A stretch of DNA of 47,784 bases, from NCBI GenBank assembly GCA_021808545.1, contig JAKBBM010000011.1:1-47784 (forward strand). The letters run 5' to 3'. Of this stretch, positions 36,452 to 44,468 are shown one piece after another. Every line of letters begins with the position of its first letter. Within the stretch, counting starts at the first letter, position 1. The translations under genes were made by a program, and so were the position numbers. This DNA comes from Pseudomonadota bacterium. Its GTDB lineage: Bacteria; Pseudomonadota; Alphaproteobacteria; Acetobacterales; Acetobacteraceae. The notes below the pieces were generated by a model that searched no databases, was not told the DNA's origin, and worked only from the letters and a program-made list of their open reading frames with translations.

Positions 36452-37684
36452 GTGCCAGAGACGCTGATTAAAGTCGATCTTTCAAGCTCGCCGCTGACCA
36501 ATGACATGGTGCATAATCGCTGGCACCCGGAGATTCCGATGGTGGCCAAGGTCAAGCCCGGCGACGATTTCATTCTGGAATGTTATGACTGGACCGGCGG
36601 GTTCATCAAGAATAACGACAGCGCCGATGATGTGCGCGATGTGGATTTGTCCACCGTGCATTATCTCTCTGGCCCGATCGAGGTGGAAGGCGCTGAGCCG
36701 GGCGATCTGCTGGTGGTCGATTTTCTCGATATCGGCGTGCTGCCCGGCCATGAATGGGGGTTTAACGGGTTTTTCTCCAAGCAGAATGGCGGCGGGTTTT
36801 TGACCGATCATTTTCCGCTCGCGCAAAAATCGATCTGGGACATCAAGGGCATGTTCACGAGCTCGCGCCATATTCCAGGCGTAAGCTATGCCGGGCTGAT
36901 CCATCCCGGCTTGATTGGCTGCCTGCCGGATGCCGACATGCTGGCGGCCTGGAATAAGCGCGAGGCGGCGCTGATTGCCACCAACCCCACGCGCGTGCCG
37001 GGCCTGGCCAACCCGCCTTATGCCCCGACGGCGCATATGGGCCGCATGAGCGGGCCTGCGCGCGACAAGGCCGCGGCCGAAGGGGCGCGCACCGTGCCGC
37101 CGCGCGAGCATGGCGGGAATTGCGACATCAAGGATCTCTCACGCGGGGCGCGGGTTTACTTCCCGGTTTATGTGAAGGGGGCGGGCTTGTCGGTGGGCGA
37201 TCTGCATTTCAGCCAGGGCGATGGCGAGATTACCTTTTGCGGCGCGATCGAGATGCCGGGCTTCATTCATCTGGGCATTCATTCGCTGATCAAGGGCGGC
37301 ATGGCGAAATACGGGATCAAGAACCCGATCTTCAAGCCAAGCCCGATCAAGCCCAATTACCAGGATTATCTGATCTTCGAGGGGATCTCGGTGGATGATG
37401 CGGGCGAGCAGTATTATCTGGACGTGTTCACCGCCTATCAGCAGGCTTGTTTGAACGCGATCAATTATCTCACCAAATTCGGCTATTCGCGTGCCCAGGC
37501 TTATTCCATTCTCGGCACCGCGCCGGTGCAGGGGCATATTTCAGGCATTGTGGACGTGCCCAATGCCTGCGCGACCTTGTACCTGCCGACCGAGATTTTC
37601 GAGTTCGACATCAACCCCACCGCCGCCGGGCCGGCCAAGATTATCACCGGCGGGGTGGATCTGCCAATTTCGCCGGATAAGTGA
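36452..37684 (+). CDS. fmdA: Formamidase (FmdA, acetamidase/formamidase family)
   Basis: Hydrolyses formamide, and more weakly other short amides, to the acid and ammonia. The 410-residue sequence matches the Methylophilus-type FmdA over its full length (HNRWHPEIPMV, HPGLIGCLPD, PREHGGNCDIKDLSRGARVYFPVYV, GDGEITFCGAIEM). GTG start with ggag 8 bases upstream (36440-36443). fmdB follows after 6 bases. It is divergent from the permease-kinase gene. Nothing is truncated. Formamide is the leading substrate; acetamide-like amides are the alternative. Confidence 0.94.
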   Translation: MPETLIKVDLSSSPLTNDMVHNRWHPEIPMVAKVKPGDDFILECYDWTGGFIKNNDSADDVRDVDLSTVHYLSGPIEVEGAEPGDLLVVDFLDIGVLPGHEWGFNGFFSKQNGGGFLTDHFPLAQKSIWDIKGMFTSSRHIPGVSYAGLIHPGLIGCLPDADMLAAWNKREAALIATNPTRVPGLANPPYAPTAHMGRMSGPARDKAAAEGARTVPPREHGGNCDIKDLSRGARVYFPVYVKGAGLSVGDLHFSQGDGEITFCGAIEMPGFIHLGIHSLIKGGMAKYGIKNPIFKPSPIKPNYQDYLIFEGISVDDAGEQYYLDVFTAYQQACLNAINYLTKFGYSRAQAYSILGTAPVQGHISGIVDVPNACATLYLPTEIFEFDINPTAAGPAKIITGGVDLPISPDK

Positions 37685-37690
37685 GGCCGC

Positions 37691-38023
37691 ATGCCGATTT
37701 ACGATTATCTGTGCGATGCGTGCGGGCCGTTCACGGCGCTGCAACCCATGTCGGCCTATGAGGCCGACATGAATTGCCCCGAATGCGGGGGTGCCGCGCC
37801 GCGGGCCTTGCTGAGCGTGCCGCATTTCGCGGTTATGGATGCGGGACGGCGTAAGGCGCATGCGCTGAATGAGCGTAACGCCCATATGCCCGCGACCAGT
37901 GCCGGCACCGGGCGGCATCCGCGCGGCTGTGCGTGCTGCAAGCCCGCGGGCAAACGCCAGGCTGATGCGCCGGCCGCGATGAAAACGGCAACCGGCCCCA
38001 GGCCCTGGATGATCAGCCACTAA
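37691..38023 (+). CDS. fmdB: FmdB-like zinc-ribbon protein
   Basis: Small protein (110 aa) with an N-terminal FmdB-type zinc ribbon: Cys8, Cys11, Cys29, Cys32 (MPIYDYLCDACGPF and NCPECGG). FmdB is encoded next to formamidase in Methylophilus, where a regulatory role was proposed; its true activity is not settled. The C-terminal half is basic and probably disordered, with an extra GCACC cluster near residue 80. The ATG is 6 bases after fmdA. It ends facing amiE, with a shared terminator between them. Confidence 0.88.
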   Translation: MPIYDYLCDACGPFTALQPMSAYEADMNCPECGGAAPRALLSVPHFAVMDAGRRKAHALNERNAHMPATSAGTGRHPRGCACCKPAGKRQADAPAAMKTATGPRPWMISH

Positions 38024-38043
38024 CTCCGTAAGACAGGGCCATG

Positions 38044-38080
38044 AAAAAACCGGCGCGGGGCAACCCTGCGCCGGTTTGCG
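38044..38080. terminator. Bidirectional intrinsic terminator between fmdB and amiE
   Basis: AAACCGGCGC (38047-38056) pairs perfectly with GCGCCGGTTT (38068-38077), extended inside by GGG/CCC around a short loop. On the minus strand it ends in a run of six Ts, a textbook terminator for amiE. On the plus strand three Ts follow, giving a weaker stop for fmdAB. Confidence 0.8.
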
Positions 38081-38092
38081 TTGGCGGCTGGT

Positions 38093-39139
38093 TTATTCAG
38101 CCGCTTTTGTCAGGCTGTCTGCGTGCGGGATGCCCTCGATCGGGCATTCCGCCGTGCCCAGCGTGGTGCGGGTTATGGCTTCCACCTTGGCGCGCGTGGC
38201 TTCGGGGTCGGTCACCCATTCACGGTAAAAATCGAACGGGCAGACCGCCATGCCGGGCTGATTCTCGCGCGAATTGAGCATGCCCGTATAGCCGCGATGC
38301 AGAAGCTTGAAGAGATGGTTTTGCGATTGCAGATTCTTGCGCGCATCGCGGATGAGGAATTTGGACAGGGCCGCGTATTGGATGCCGTAATCCTCCTCGC
38401 CGCATTCGCCGAGCGTACGGCCATCAAACCCGATGATGGCGGAATGGCCGAAATAGGAATACACGCCGTCAAACCCCGTGGCGTTGGCCACCGCCACATA
38501 AACATTATTGGCCCAGGCCATGGTTTTGGCCATGAGCACCTGCTGCTCCTTGGCCGGGTACATATAGCCCTGGCAACGCACGATCAGCTCCGCCCCCTTC
38601 ATCGCGCAATCGCGCCAGATTTCGGGGTAATTGCCGTCATCGCAGATGATGAGGCTGAGTTTGAGCCCTTTGGGGCCTTCCGTCACATAGGTGCAGCCGC
38701 CGGGATACCAGCCCTCGACTGGCACCCAGGGCATGATCTTGCGGTATTTCTGCACGATCTCGCCTTGATCGTTGATCAGCACCAGCGTGTTGTAGGGTAC
38801 TTTATTGGGGTGGTCTTCGTGCCGCTCGCCGGTGAGGGAGAATACGCCCCAGACCTTGGATTTGCGGCAGGCGGCGGCGAAAATCTCGGTTTCCGCGCCA
38901 GGGATGGTGGCGGCGGTTTCCATCATCTCGCCGGGATCATACATGATCCCTTGCGTGGAATATTCCGGAAAGACGACAAGATCGAGCCCGGGCAGACCAA
39001 GCTTCATACCCGGAATCATGTCGGCGATCTTTTGCGCGTTCTCCAGAACCTCGGCCTTGGTGTGCAGGCGGGGCATTTTGTAGTTGACGACGGCAACGCC
39101 GACCGTATCGGCGCTGCTGGAAATATCTCCGTGCAGCAT
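38093..39139 (-). CDS. amiE: Aliphatic amidase (AmiE)
   Basis: Nitrilase-superfamily amidase (348 aa) that hydrolyses short aliphatic amides (acetamide, propionamide, acrylamide; formamide in AmiF variants) to acid and ammonia. It aligns without gaps to Pseudomonas AmiE over most of its length, with the catalytic set Glu59, Lys134, Glu142 and Cys166 at the same positions. Sequences such as [19 protein letters not shown] and [17 protein letters not shown] are diagnostic. It lies 74 bases downstream of the permease gene on the same strand, with a terminator between, so it may have read-through or its own promoter. Confidence 0.96.
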   Translation of the reverse strand: MLHGDISSSADTVGVAVVNYKMPRLHTKAEVLENAQKIADMIPGMKLGLPGLDLVVFPEYSTQGIMYDPGEMMETAATIPGAETEIFAAACRKSKVWGVFSLTGERHEDHPNKVPYNTLVLINDQGEIVQKYRKIMPWVPVEGWYPGGCTYVTEGPKGLKLSLIICDDGNYPEIWRDCAMKGAELIVRCQGYMYPAKEQQVLMAKTMAWANNVYVAVANATGFDGVYSYFGHSAIIGFDGRTLGECGEEDYGIQYAALSKFLIRDARKNLQSQNHLFKLLHRGYTGMLNSRENQPGMAVCPFDFYREWVTDPEATRAKVEAITRTTLGTAECPIEGIPHADSLTKAAE

Positions 39140-39164
39140 GAAAAAGCCCTTTCTTTGGCAAGAT

Positions 39165-39198
39165 AAATGAAAAAGCCGGGCACCTGGTGGCGCCCGGC
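39165..39198 (-). terminator. Intrinsic terminator after the NCS1 permease gene
   Basis: On the minus strand GCCGGGC (39198-39192) pairs with GCCCGGC (39181-39175) around a 10-base loop and is followed by tttttcattt. It lies 15 bases after the permease stop and about 26 bases before the amiE ATG, so it probably sets amiE expression below that of the permease. Confidence 0.75.
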
Positions 39199-39213
39199 CG
39201 CAAGAGGGAGATG

Positions 39214-40893
39214 TTAGTGGTTGAGATCAGCCGGTGTGCCGTAAGAGAGCGCCGGCTCGGCGTGGGGTTTCTTGCACTCATCATGGCAGGCGGAATCGAG
39301 CGAGCAGCAGAGCGAGCAGATATTACCCTTATGGAAGGGGCAGCCTGTCATGTCCTGCTTTTCATATTCAAAGCCGCAGGCCACGCAATTCATCGTGTCG
39401 TGATGCACGCCGGCATGATAGTTGGCGTCACGCGCGATGTAGTATTTGCCCTTGGTGACGATTGCGATAACCGGCGAAAGGATGAAGGCCACACCAAGTG
39501 CTATGAAGGCGGAATAGGCTTGCGCATATTCACCAAAGGCGCCGAAGAAGGCGAGCACCGAGATGGTCGAGGCGATCATCATGGAGCCAAAGCCGACCGG
39601 GTTGAAGTTGAACAGATGCGCGCGCTTGAACTCAACATAAGACGGGCTGAGCTTGAGGATGGGCTTGTTGATGACGAGATCGGCCGTGACCGCGCCGATC
39701 CAGGCCACCGCCACGTTGGAGTAGAAGCCGAGAATGTGCCCGAGGAACGAGAACATGTTCAGCTCCATCAATGTGAGCGAGATGCCGACATTGAAGAAGA
39801 TGTACACAACGCGGCCCGGATGCGCGTGCAGCAGGCGTGAGAAGAAATTAGACCAGGAGAGCGAGCCGGAATAGGCGTTGGTGACGTTGATCTTGATCTG
39901 CGAGAGAATGACGAAGAAGGTGGCGACGCTGATGGCGGCGAAACCCGCCCCCAAAATATAAGTGAAGCCGGCATGGTACATCTGGATTGGCTCATTGGCC
40001 TTGGCCAGGGGCGTGCCGTGCGCAACCGCAACCGAGGCAAAGAACGAGCCCATGAGCTGCTTGGCCGCCCCCAGAATCACCCAGCCCGGGCCAGCACCGA
40101 GCACGGCGAGCCACCAGCCAAAGGAGCTTTTTTTGGTTTTATCCGGCATGAAGCGCAGATAATCCGCCTGCTCGCCGATTTGCGCGATGAGCGAGAGCGC
40201 GATGCCAGCGGCCGAGCCGAACAGAAGCGGGTTGAAGCCCGAGCCGCTGGGCGAGGAGCCCGCAAAGCTGGTCCAGTTGGAGATGGCGTGCGGGTCGATC
40301 GCCAGTACCGCGATGGGCGGGGCGAAGAGCAGGGTGAGCCAGATTGGTTGGGTCCAGACCTGCAGCTTGGAGAGCAGCGTCATGCCGAAGGCAACCAGCG
40401 GAATGATCATCAGCGAGCCGATGGCATAACCAATGGGCAGCGGGATGCCGAAATAAAGATTGAAGGCCTGCGCCATGATCGAGCCTTCAAGGGCGAAGAA
40501 GATGAAGGTGAACGAGGCGTAGATGACCGAGGTGATGGTGGAGCCGAGATAGCCAAAGCCCGCCCCGCGGGTCAGCAGATCGACATCGACATTATATTTG
40601 GCGCAGTAATAGGCAATGGGAATGCCGGTGAGGAAGATGATGGTGGCGGCCGCGATAATGCCCCAGAACGCGTTGGTGAAGCCATATTGCACGGCGAGCG
40701 AGCCGCCAATGGCCTGGTCGGCGAGATAGGCGATGCCGCCAAGCGCCGCCGAGAACACCGCGTATTGCGACCAGGTGCGAAAGCTCTTGGGCGCATAGCG
40801 TAGGGAGTAATCCTCGAACACCGGGTTGGAGACGAGCTTGTTGAATTTCCGTCGCGGCGGGCCGCTGCTGGTGGCCGGATTTGTTGTAGACAT
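39214..40893 (-). CDS. NCS1-type permease (purine-cytosine permease family) with C-terminal cysteine module
   Basis: Twelve-span symporter-like membrane protein of 559 residues, strong ribosome site aggagg before the ATG. The core matches the sensor domain of the fused kinase, including DLLTR-x-[18 protein letters not shown] and [20 protein letters not shown] (334-353 region). After the last span comes a cysteine module: Cys503, 506, 518, 526, 529, 530, 536, 540 ([20 protein letters not shown]), spaced exactly as in the kinase. Upstream of amiE, it is the likely importer of amide or a related nitrogen compound. The family includes cytosine, allantoin and hydantoin carriers; the true substrate is not known. 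Confidence 0.92.
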   Translation of the reverse strand: MSTTNPATSSGPPRRKFNKLVSNPVFEDYSLRYAPKSFRTWSQYAVFSAALGGIAYLADQAIGGSLAVQYGFTNAFWGIIAAATIIFLTGIPIAYYCAKYNVDVDLLTRGAGFGYLGSTITSVIYASFTFIFFALEGSIMAQAFNLYFGIPLPIGYAIGSLMIIPLVAFGMTLLSKLQVWTQPIWLTLLFAPPIAVLAIDPHAISNWTSFAGSSPSGSGFNPLLFGSAAGIALSLIAQIGEQADYLRFMPDKTKKSSFGWWLAVLGAGPGWVILGAAKQLMGSFFASVAVAHGTPLAKANEPIQMYHAGFTYILGAGFAAISVATFFVILSQIKINVTNAYSGSLSWSNFFSRLLHAHPGRVVYIFFNVGISLTLMELNMFSFLGHILGFYSNVAVAWIGAVTADLVINKPILKLSPSYVEFKRAHLFNFNPVGFGSMMIASTISVLAFFGAFGEYAQAYSAFIALGVAFILSPVIAIVTKGKYYIARDANYHAGVHHDTMNCVACGFEYEKQDMTGCPFHKGNICSLCCSLDSACHDECKKPHAEPALSYGTPADLNH

Positions 40894-41018
40894 GATAACC
40901 TCCTAGGCGCTGAACGCGTGAATGTGCCGTGGCCGTGTTGGGGCGTTTCTTTACGGACACATTCACCGGTGAGGCGCATACTTGGGAATAAGGCGGTTAC
41001 CGGGGGGGATGCGGTATT

Positions 41019-42401
41019 CTACGTATAAGCCGGGCTGAGGCGGATGGCTGGCTCGTCCGCGCCCAGGAACGGGGCGAGCAGGGCGGCGGCGGTGTCCGCC
41101 CAGGCGGGCGGGGTAAAGCCCGTGGCGATGCGCGCGCTTAAAGCGGCGACCGGTGTGGGGTTTTCGATCCAGCCGCGGATCAGCTCATAGGCGCTGTTCA
41201 GATCGTCCGGGTCGAAATAACCGCAGAACGCGCCGCCCGCCTCGGGGATGGAAGCGCGCATCGAGGCCGCCACGGGCTTGCCGAAACAAAGCGATTCCGT
41301 GACCGGCAGACCCCAGCCCTCATACAGGGAGGGGAACAGCGTGAACAGACAATGCTGGTACAGGCTGGCCAGATCGGTATCCGAGGGCTGGTCGATAAAG
41401 CGGATCTTGCCGTTCAGGTAATTGGCGTTGGCGAGCTGCTGCATCAGATCGGCGGTCAGCCAGCCAACCTTGCCCGCGAACACCAAGGTAGGCACGAGGT
41501 CGGGCGGGCAGGTGGCCAGCAGGCGGCGCCAGACGCGCAACATGCCGGCGTGATTCTTGCGCGCCTCTATGGTGCCGACCATCAGCACATAAGGCCCGCG
41601 CAGGAGCGGCGGCAGAAAGCTGCGCGCCTGGCACATGGCGCCTCCTGCCGGCAGCACCACGCAAGGCGGGACGTGTTTGCCCCGGCGGGCGAGGCTGGCG
41701 GCAAGATCCTGCGCCGTGTTCTGCGAGACCGCGAACATAAGATCGGCGCGCGGGACCGCGCCGTCCAGCCACAAATCAAAATCCCGGACCATGGAGGCCG
41801 TACACCATTCGGGGAACAGATCGGGGATCATGTCATGCGCGAGGAAAGCAAGGCCGGCGCCGCGCTGGGCCAGGGAGTCGAGAAAAGCGGGATCGTACGG
41901 GCGCTCCCACGAGGCGCCGAGATTGAGCAGCCAGTCGCCCGGGCCAAATTCGATGGCTGGGCCGTTCGTATCGAACACATGCCCGCCTAAGCGGGCGGCA
42001 CCGGGGCGGGTGCGCGCCAGATCGGACAAGGCGGTCCGCGCCAGATCCCGCGTACTTCGCAGCCCCGCCCCGCCCGCGCGCAGCATGGCGCCAAGCGGCA
42101 GCCGGTAGCGTGGCGCCACATGCCGGGCCACCCCAGACCAAGGCCGGGCTTTGTGCCGCGGTGGGGCGGATGCTGCTGGCGCGCGCTCGGCCAGGGCGCG
42201 GATGCCCGATTCCAAAGCCGGGAAATGCACGCGCCTGAACTGGCCGCTGGCGGTGCGCCGGCAAAACCCAACCTCGCCATGGGGCCCGGCCAGACGCAGG
42301 GCCGCGCCGCATGTCTCGAAACTGAAGCGCTGAATGCCCGTGGGGCGCGACGCGCTTTGGAAGAAACGAATCAGATCCTCGACGTCGAGCCAGATGGTCA
42401 T
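41019..42401 (-). CDS. Family 4-type glycosyltransferase
   Basis: Cytoplasmic glycosyltransferase of the GT4/group 1 (GT-B) kind, probably building a surface polysaccharide. Start ATG 42401 (MTIWLDVEDLIRFF, with ggggggag upstream) gives 460 residues; a GTG 8 codons earlier is possible. The C-terminal donor domain is clear: YVLMVGTIEARKNHAGML and, near residue 360, EGWGLPVTESLCFGKPVAAS with the conserved E-x7-E type pair. No other polysaccharide genes lie nearby, so it is an isolated gene; donor and acceptor are unknown. The stop lies 125 bases upstream of the permease start. Confidence 0.85.
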   Translation of the reverse strand: MTIWLDVEDLIRFFQSASRPTGIQRFSFETCGAALRLAGPHGEVGFCRRTASGQFRRVHFPALESGIRALAERAPAASAPPRHKARPWSGVARHVAPRYRLPLGAMLRAGGAGLRSTRDLARTALSDLARTRPGAARLGGHVFDTNGPAIEFGPGDWLLNLGASWERPYDPAFLDSLAQRGAGLAFLAHDMIPDLFPEWCTASMVRDFDLWLDGAVPRADLMFAVSQNTAQDLAASLARRGKHVPPCVVLPAGGAMCQARSFLPPLLRGPYVLMVGTIEARKNHAGMLRVWRRLLATCPPDLVPTLVFAGKVGWLTADLMQQLANANYLNGKIRFIDQPSDTDLASLYQHCLFTLFPSLYEGWGLPVTESLCFGKPVAASMRASIPEAGGAFCGYFDPDDLNSAYELIRGWIENPTPVAALSARIATGFTPPAWADTAAALLAPFLGADEPAIRLSPAYT

Positions 42402-42533
42402 GTGCCGGAAGCTCCCCCCAACCACAGGTTGTCACGGTAAAGCTTTTGTTTGCTAATTTAAAGTGGTGGCGTTTAAAATTTCCATGGGCCCGCGCGTTGC
42501 CCCAATGCGGTGCCTCGCGCTAGCGTGCGGCGC

Positions 42534-43034
42534 ATGAAACAGCGGATATTCCCGGCCCTGATGATGCTGGCGCTGATCGCGCCGCCAACATATGCAGCCA
42601 GCCTGCCGGCGCGCGCGCCGGGATTGTGGAAAAGTGTCACCACGGTGCTTGGGGCCAATGGCCAGCCCATGGCTGGGGCGGGCCATGTGGTGACGGTGAG
42701 TTGTGTTGACGCGCTGACCGACCATAAATTTTTCATGGACGATGCCAGTGCGTGTTCCAGCTTGAAGCTTTCAGGTGCCGACGGACATTACAAGATCGAG
42801 GGCACGTGCCAGCGCCAGGGGCGGCCCGCTAAAATCAGCGAGACGCTGGATTATGTGGGTGCCAAGGCGGTGACATTGTCGGCGCGGCTGGTTGATGGCG
42901 GGCAGAGCATGACCGTGACCTCGAAGCTGAGCTGGCAGGGGGCCTGCCTGCCGGGGATGAACCCTGGCGATATCGGCATCATCGCGCATGGCGTGTTCCA
43001 CAAGGCCGGGAATATCGAGGATCAGAATCATTAG
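42534..43034 (+). CDS. DUF3617 secreted protein
   Basis: Putative periplasmic protein of 166 residues with a signal peptide (MKQRIFPALMMLALIAPPTYA, residues 1-21). The start of the mature part, PARAPGLWKSVTTVLGANGQP, and the paired cysteines in VSCVDALTD, ACSSLKLSG, EGTCQRQGR and GACLPGMNPG fit DUF3617, an all-beta family of unknown function common in proteobacteria. Start ATG 42534 is favoured over an in-frame ATG at 42510. It is divergent from the glycosyltransferase gene and just precedes the AmpG-like gene. Confidence 0.75.
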   Translation: MKQRIFPALMMLALIAPPTYAASLPARAPGLWKSVTTVLGANGQPMAGAGHVVTVSCVDALTDHKFFMDDASACSSLKLSGADGHYKIEGTCQRQGRPAKISETLDYVGAKAVTLSARLVDGGQSMTVTSKLSWQGACLPGMNPGDIGIIAHGVFHKAGNIEDQNH

Positions 43035-43059
43035 CCGCAAGCCGGCGCTGGGCGACATA

Positions 43060-44319
43060 ATGGGCCGCGAGATCGGCGATCTCGCGCTGATGACCATGCT
43101 TGGCTTTTCATCCGGTCTGCCATTTCTGCTCTCGGGCTATACGCTCAGCATGTGGCTCTCCACCGCGCATCTGGGGTTGGAGGTGATTGGGCTGACCGCC
43201 AATCTGGGCTTGCCTTATCTGCTGAAATTCTTGTGGGCGCCGGTGTTTGATGAGGTGCGGCCCCTGTTTTTAGGGCGCCGGCGCGGCTGGCTGTTGCCGG
43301 TGCAGGCGGCGTTGATCGCCTGTATCGTGGGGTTGGGACTCTCTAACCCGGTGGCGCATGTCTGGCGCACGCTGGGGCTGGCCGCCGCGGTCGCTTTTTG
43401 TTCGGCAAGCCAGGATATTCTCATTGATGCCTGGCGTATCGAGAGTTTCGCGCCCCGGCTGCAGGGCATGGCGCTGGCCTGCGAGATTTGGGGTTACCGG
43501 GTGGCGGCGCTGATCTCGGGTGCGGGGGCGATTGCGCTTTCGGCCCATATTGGCTGGCATAAGGCGTTTTTGCTGATGGCGGCGCTGGGGCTGGTGGGGC
43601 CCGTTGCGGTGCTGCTGGCGCGCGAGCCGGTGGTGACGCGCGCGGTGATGGCCAAAACCGGCCTGCGCGCGCGGCTGGGAATGGCGGTGTGGGCGCCGCT
43701 GGGCGAGTTTTTGGCGCGGCGCGGGGCGGTGCTGGTCATCGCCTTCATCGTGCTGTTTCGCTTGGGCGAGGCGCTGGCCGGGGTGATGCTGCCGCCTTAT
43801 TATGTGCATCTTGGCTTCAATCGTAACGCCATTGCCTTGGCCACGGGGCCAGCTGCCTTGCTGGCGGCGCTGGCCGGGGCGGGTTTGGGTGGCGTGCTGG
43901 TGGCGCGGCTTGGCATGGGCCGCGCGCTGGTGGTGAGCACCTTGTTCCAGACCCTGGTGATGGCGATGTATCCGGCGCTGGGGCTGTTTCCGGGCCATGC
44001 GTCCATGCTGGTGGCGACCTCGCTGGTGGAATCCTTTGCCGGCACGCTGGCTTATGCCGCGTTCCTCACCTACCTCTCCAGCCTGTGCGATCCTGAACAT
44101 ACGGCCACGCAATATGCGCTGCTCTCCTCGCTCTCGCCGTTGGCGCTGCATACGGTGGGCGGCGTGTCCGGCGTGTTGGCGGACTGGTTTGGCTTCATCC
44201 CCTTCTTCGTGTTCACCACCCTGGCGACCTTGCCCGCCCTGGGCGTGATGCTGGTGATTTTGCGCCGCTACCCGCCCGCACCACGGCGCGAGGTGCTTAC
44301 GCAAGCCGCCGGATGTTAG
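43060..44319 (+). CDS. ampG: AmpG-like major facilitator (muropeptide permease family)
   Basis: Twelve-span MFS protein of 419 residues from ATG 43060 (MGREIGDLALMTMLGFSSGLPF). The N-terminal pattern LGFSSGLPFLLSGYTLSMWL and LGLPYLLKFLWAPVFDE is that of AmpG, which imports peptidoglycan fragments for recycling, with EGF-like motifs ASQDILIDAWRIE. An in-frame ATG at 42988 would overlap the DUF3617 gene by 47 bases and is less likely, though no strong ribosome site marks either start. No beta-lactamase regulator gene is nearby. Family call good; muropeptide specificity inferred. Confidence 0.8.
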   Translation: MGREIGDLALMTMLGFSSGLPFLLSGYTLSMWLSTAHLGLEVIGLTANLGLPYLLKFLWAPVFDEVRPLFLGRRRGWLLPVQAALIACIVGLGLSNPVAHVWRTLGLAAAVAFCSASQDILIDAWRIESFAPRLQGMALACEIWGYRVAALISGAGAIALSAHIGWHKAFLLMAALGLVGPVAVLLAREPVVTRAVMAKTGLRARLGMAVWAPLGEFLARRGAVLVIAFIVLFRLGEALAGVMLPPYYVHLGFNRNAIALATGPAALLAALAGAGLGGVLVARLGMGRALVVSTLFQTLVMAMYPALGLFPGHASMLVATSLVESFAGTLAYAAFLTYLSSLCDPEHTATQYALLSSLSPLALHTVGGVSGVLADWFGFIPFFVFTTLATLPALGVMLVILRRYPPAPRREVLTQAAGC

Positions 44320-44347
44320 CGCCCGGGTGGGGGCGGTTTTCATCTTT
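44320..44347 (+). terminator. Possible terminator after the AmpG-like gene
   Basis: A short stem, CGCCC (44320-44324) with GGGCG (44331-44335), has a 6-base loop and is followed by gttttcatcttttc. Only five pairs, but it is correctly placed directly after the stop codon and before the clpB heat-shock promoter. Confidence 0.45.
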
Positions 44348-44356
44348 TCTTCATGA

Positions 44357-44385
44357 CTTGAGACAAATCATGTCCGTGCCCATAT
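44357..44385 (+). promoter_or_regulatory. Sigma32 (RpoH)-type heat-shock promoter for clpB
   Basis: A -35 element CTTGAGA (44357-44363) and a -10 element CCCATAT (44379-44385) are separated by 15 bases, close to the RpoH consensus CTTGAAA-N13-17-CCCCATnT. It lies about 84 bases before the clpB start. ClpB is a classical RpoH target, which supports the reading. Confidence 0.75.
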
Positions 44386-44468
44386 TGGCTTGGCAAGGTT
44401 TTCGTCGCCTATATGAGGGGCGGAACTTGGCGTTGCCTTTTTTAAGGGACGGATAAGGGAGCTAAAAG

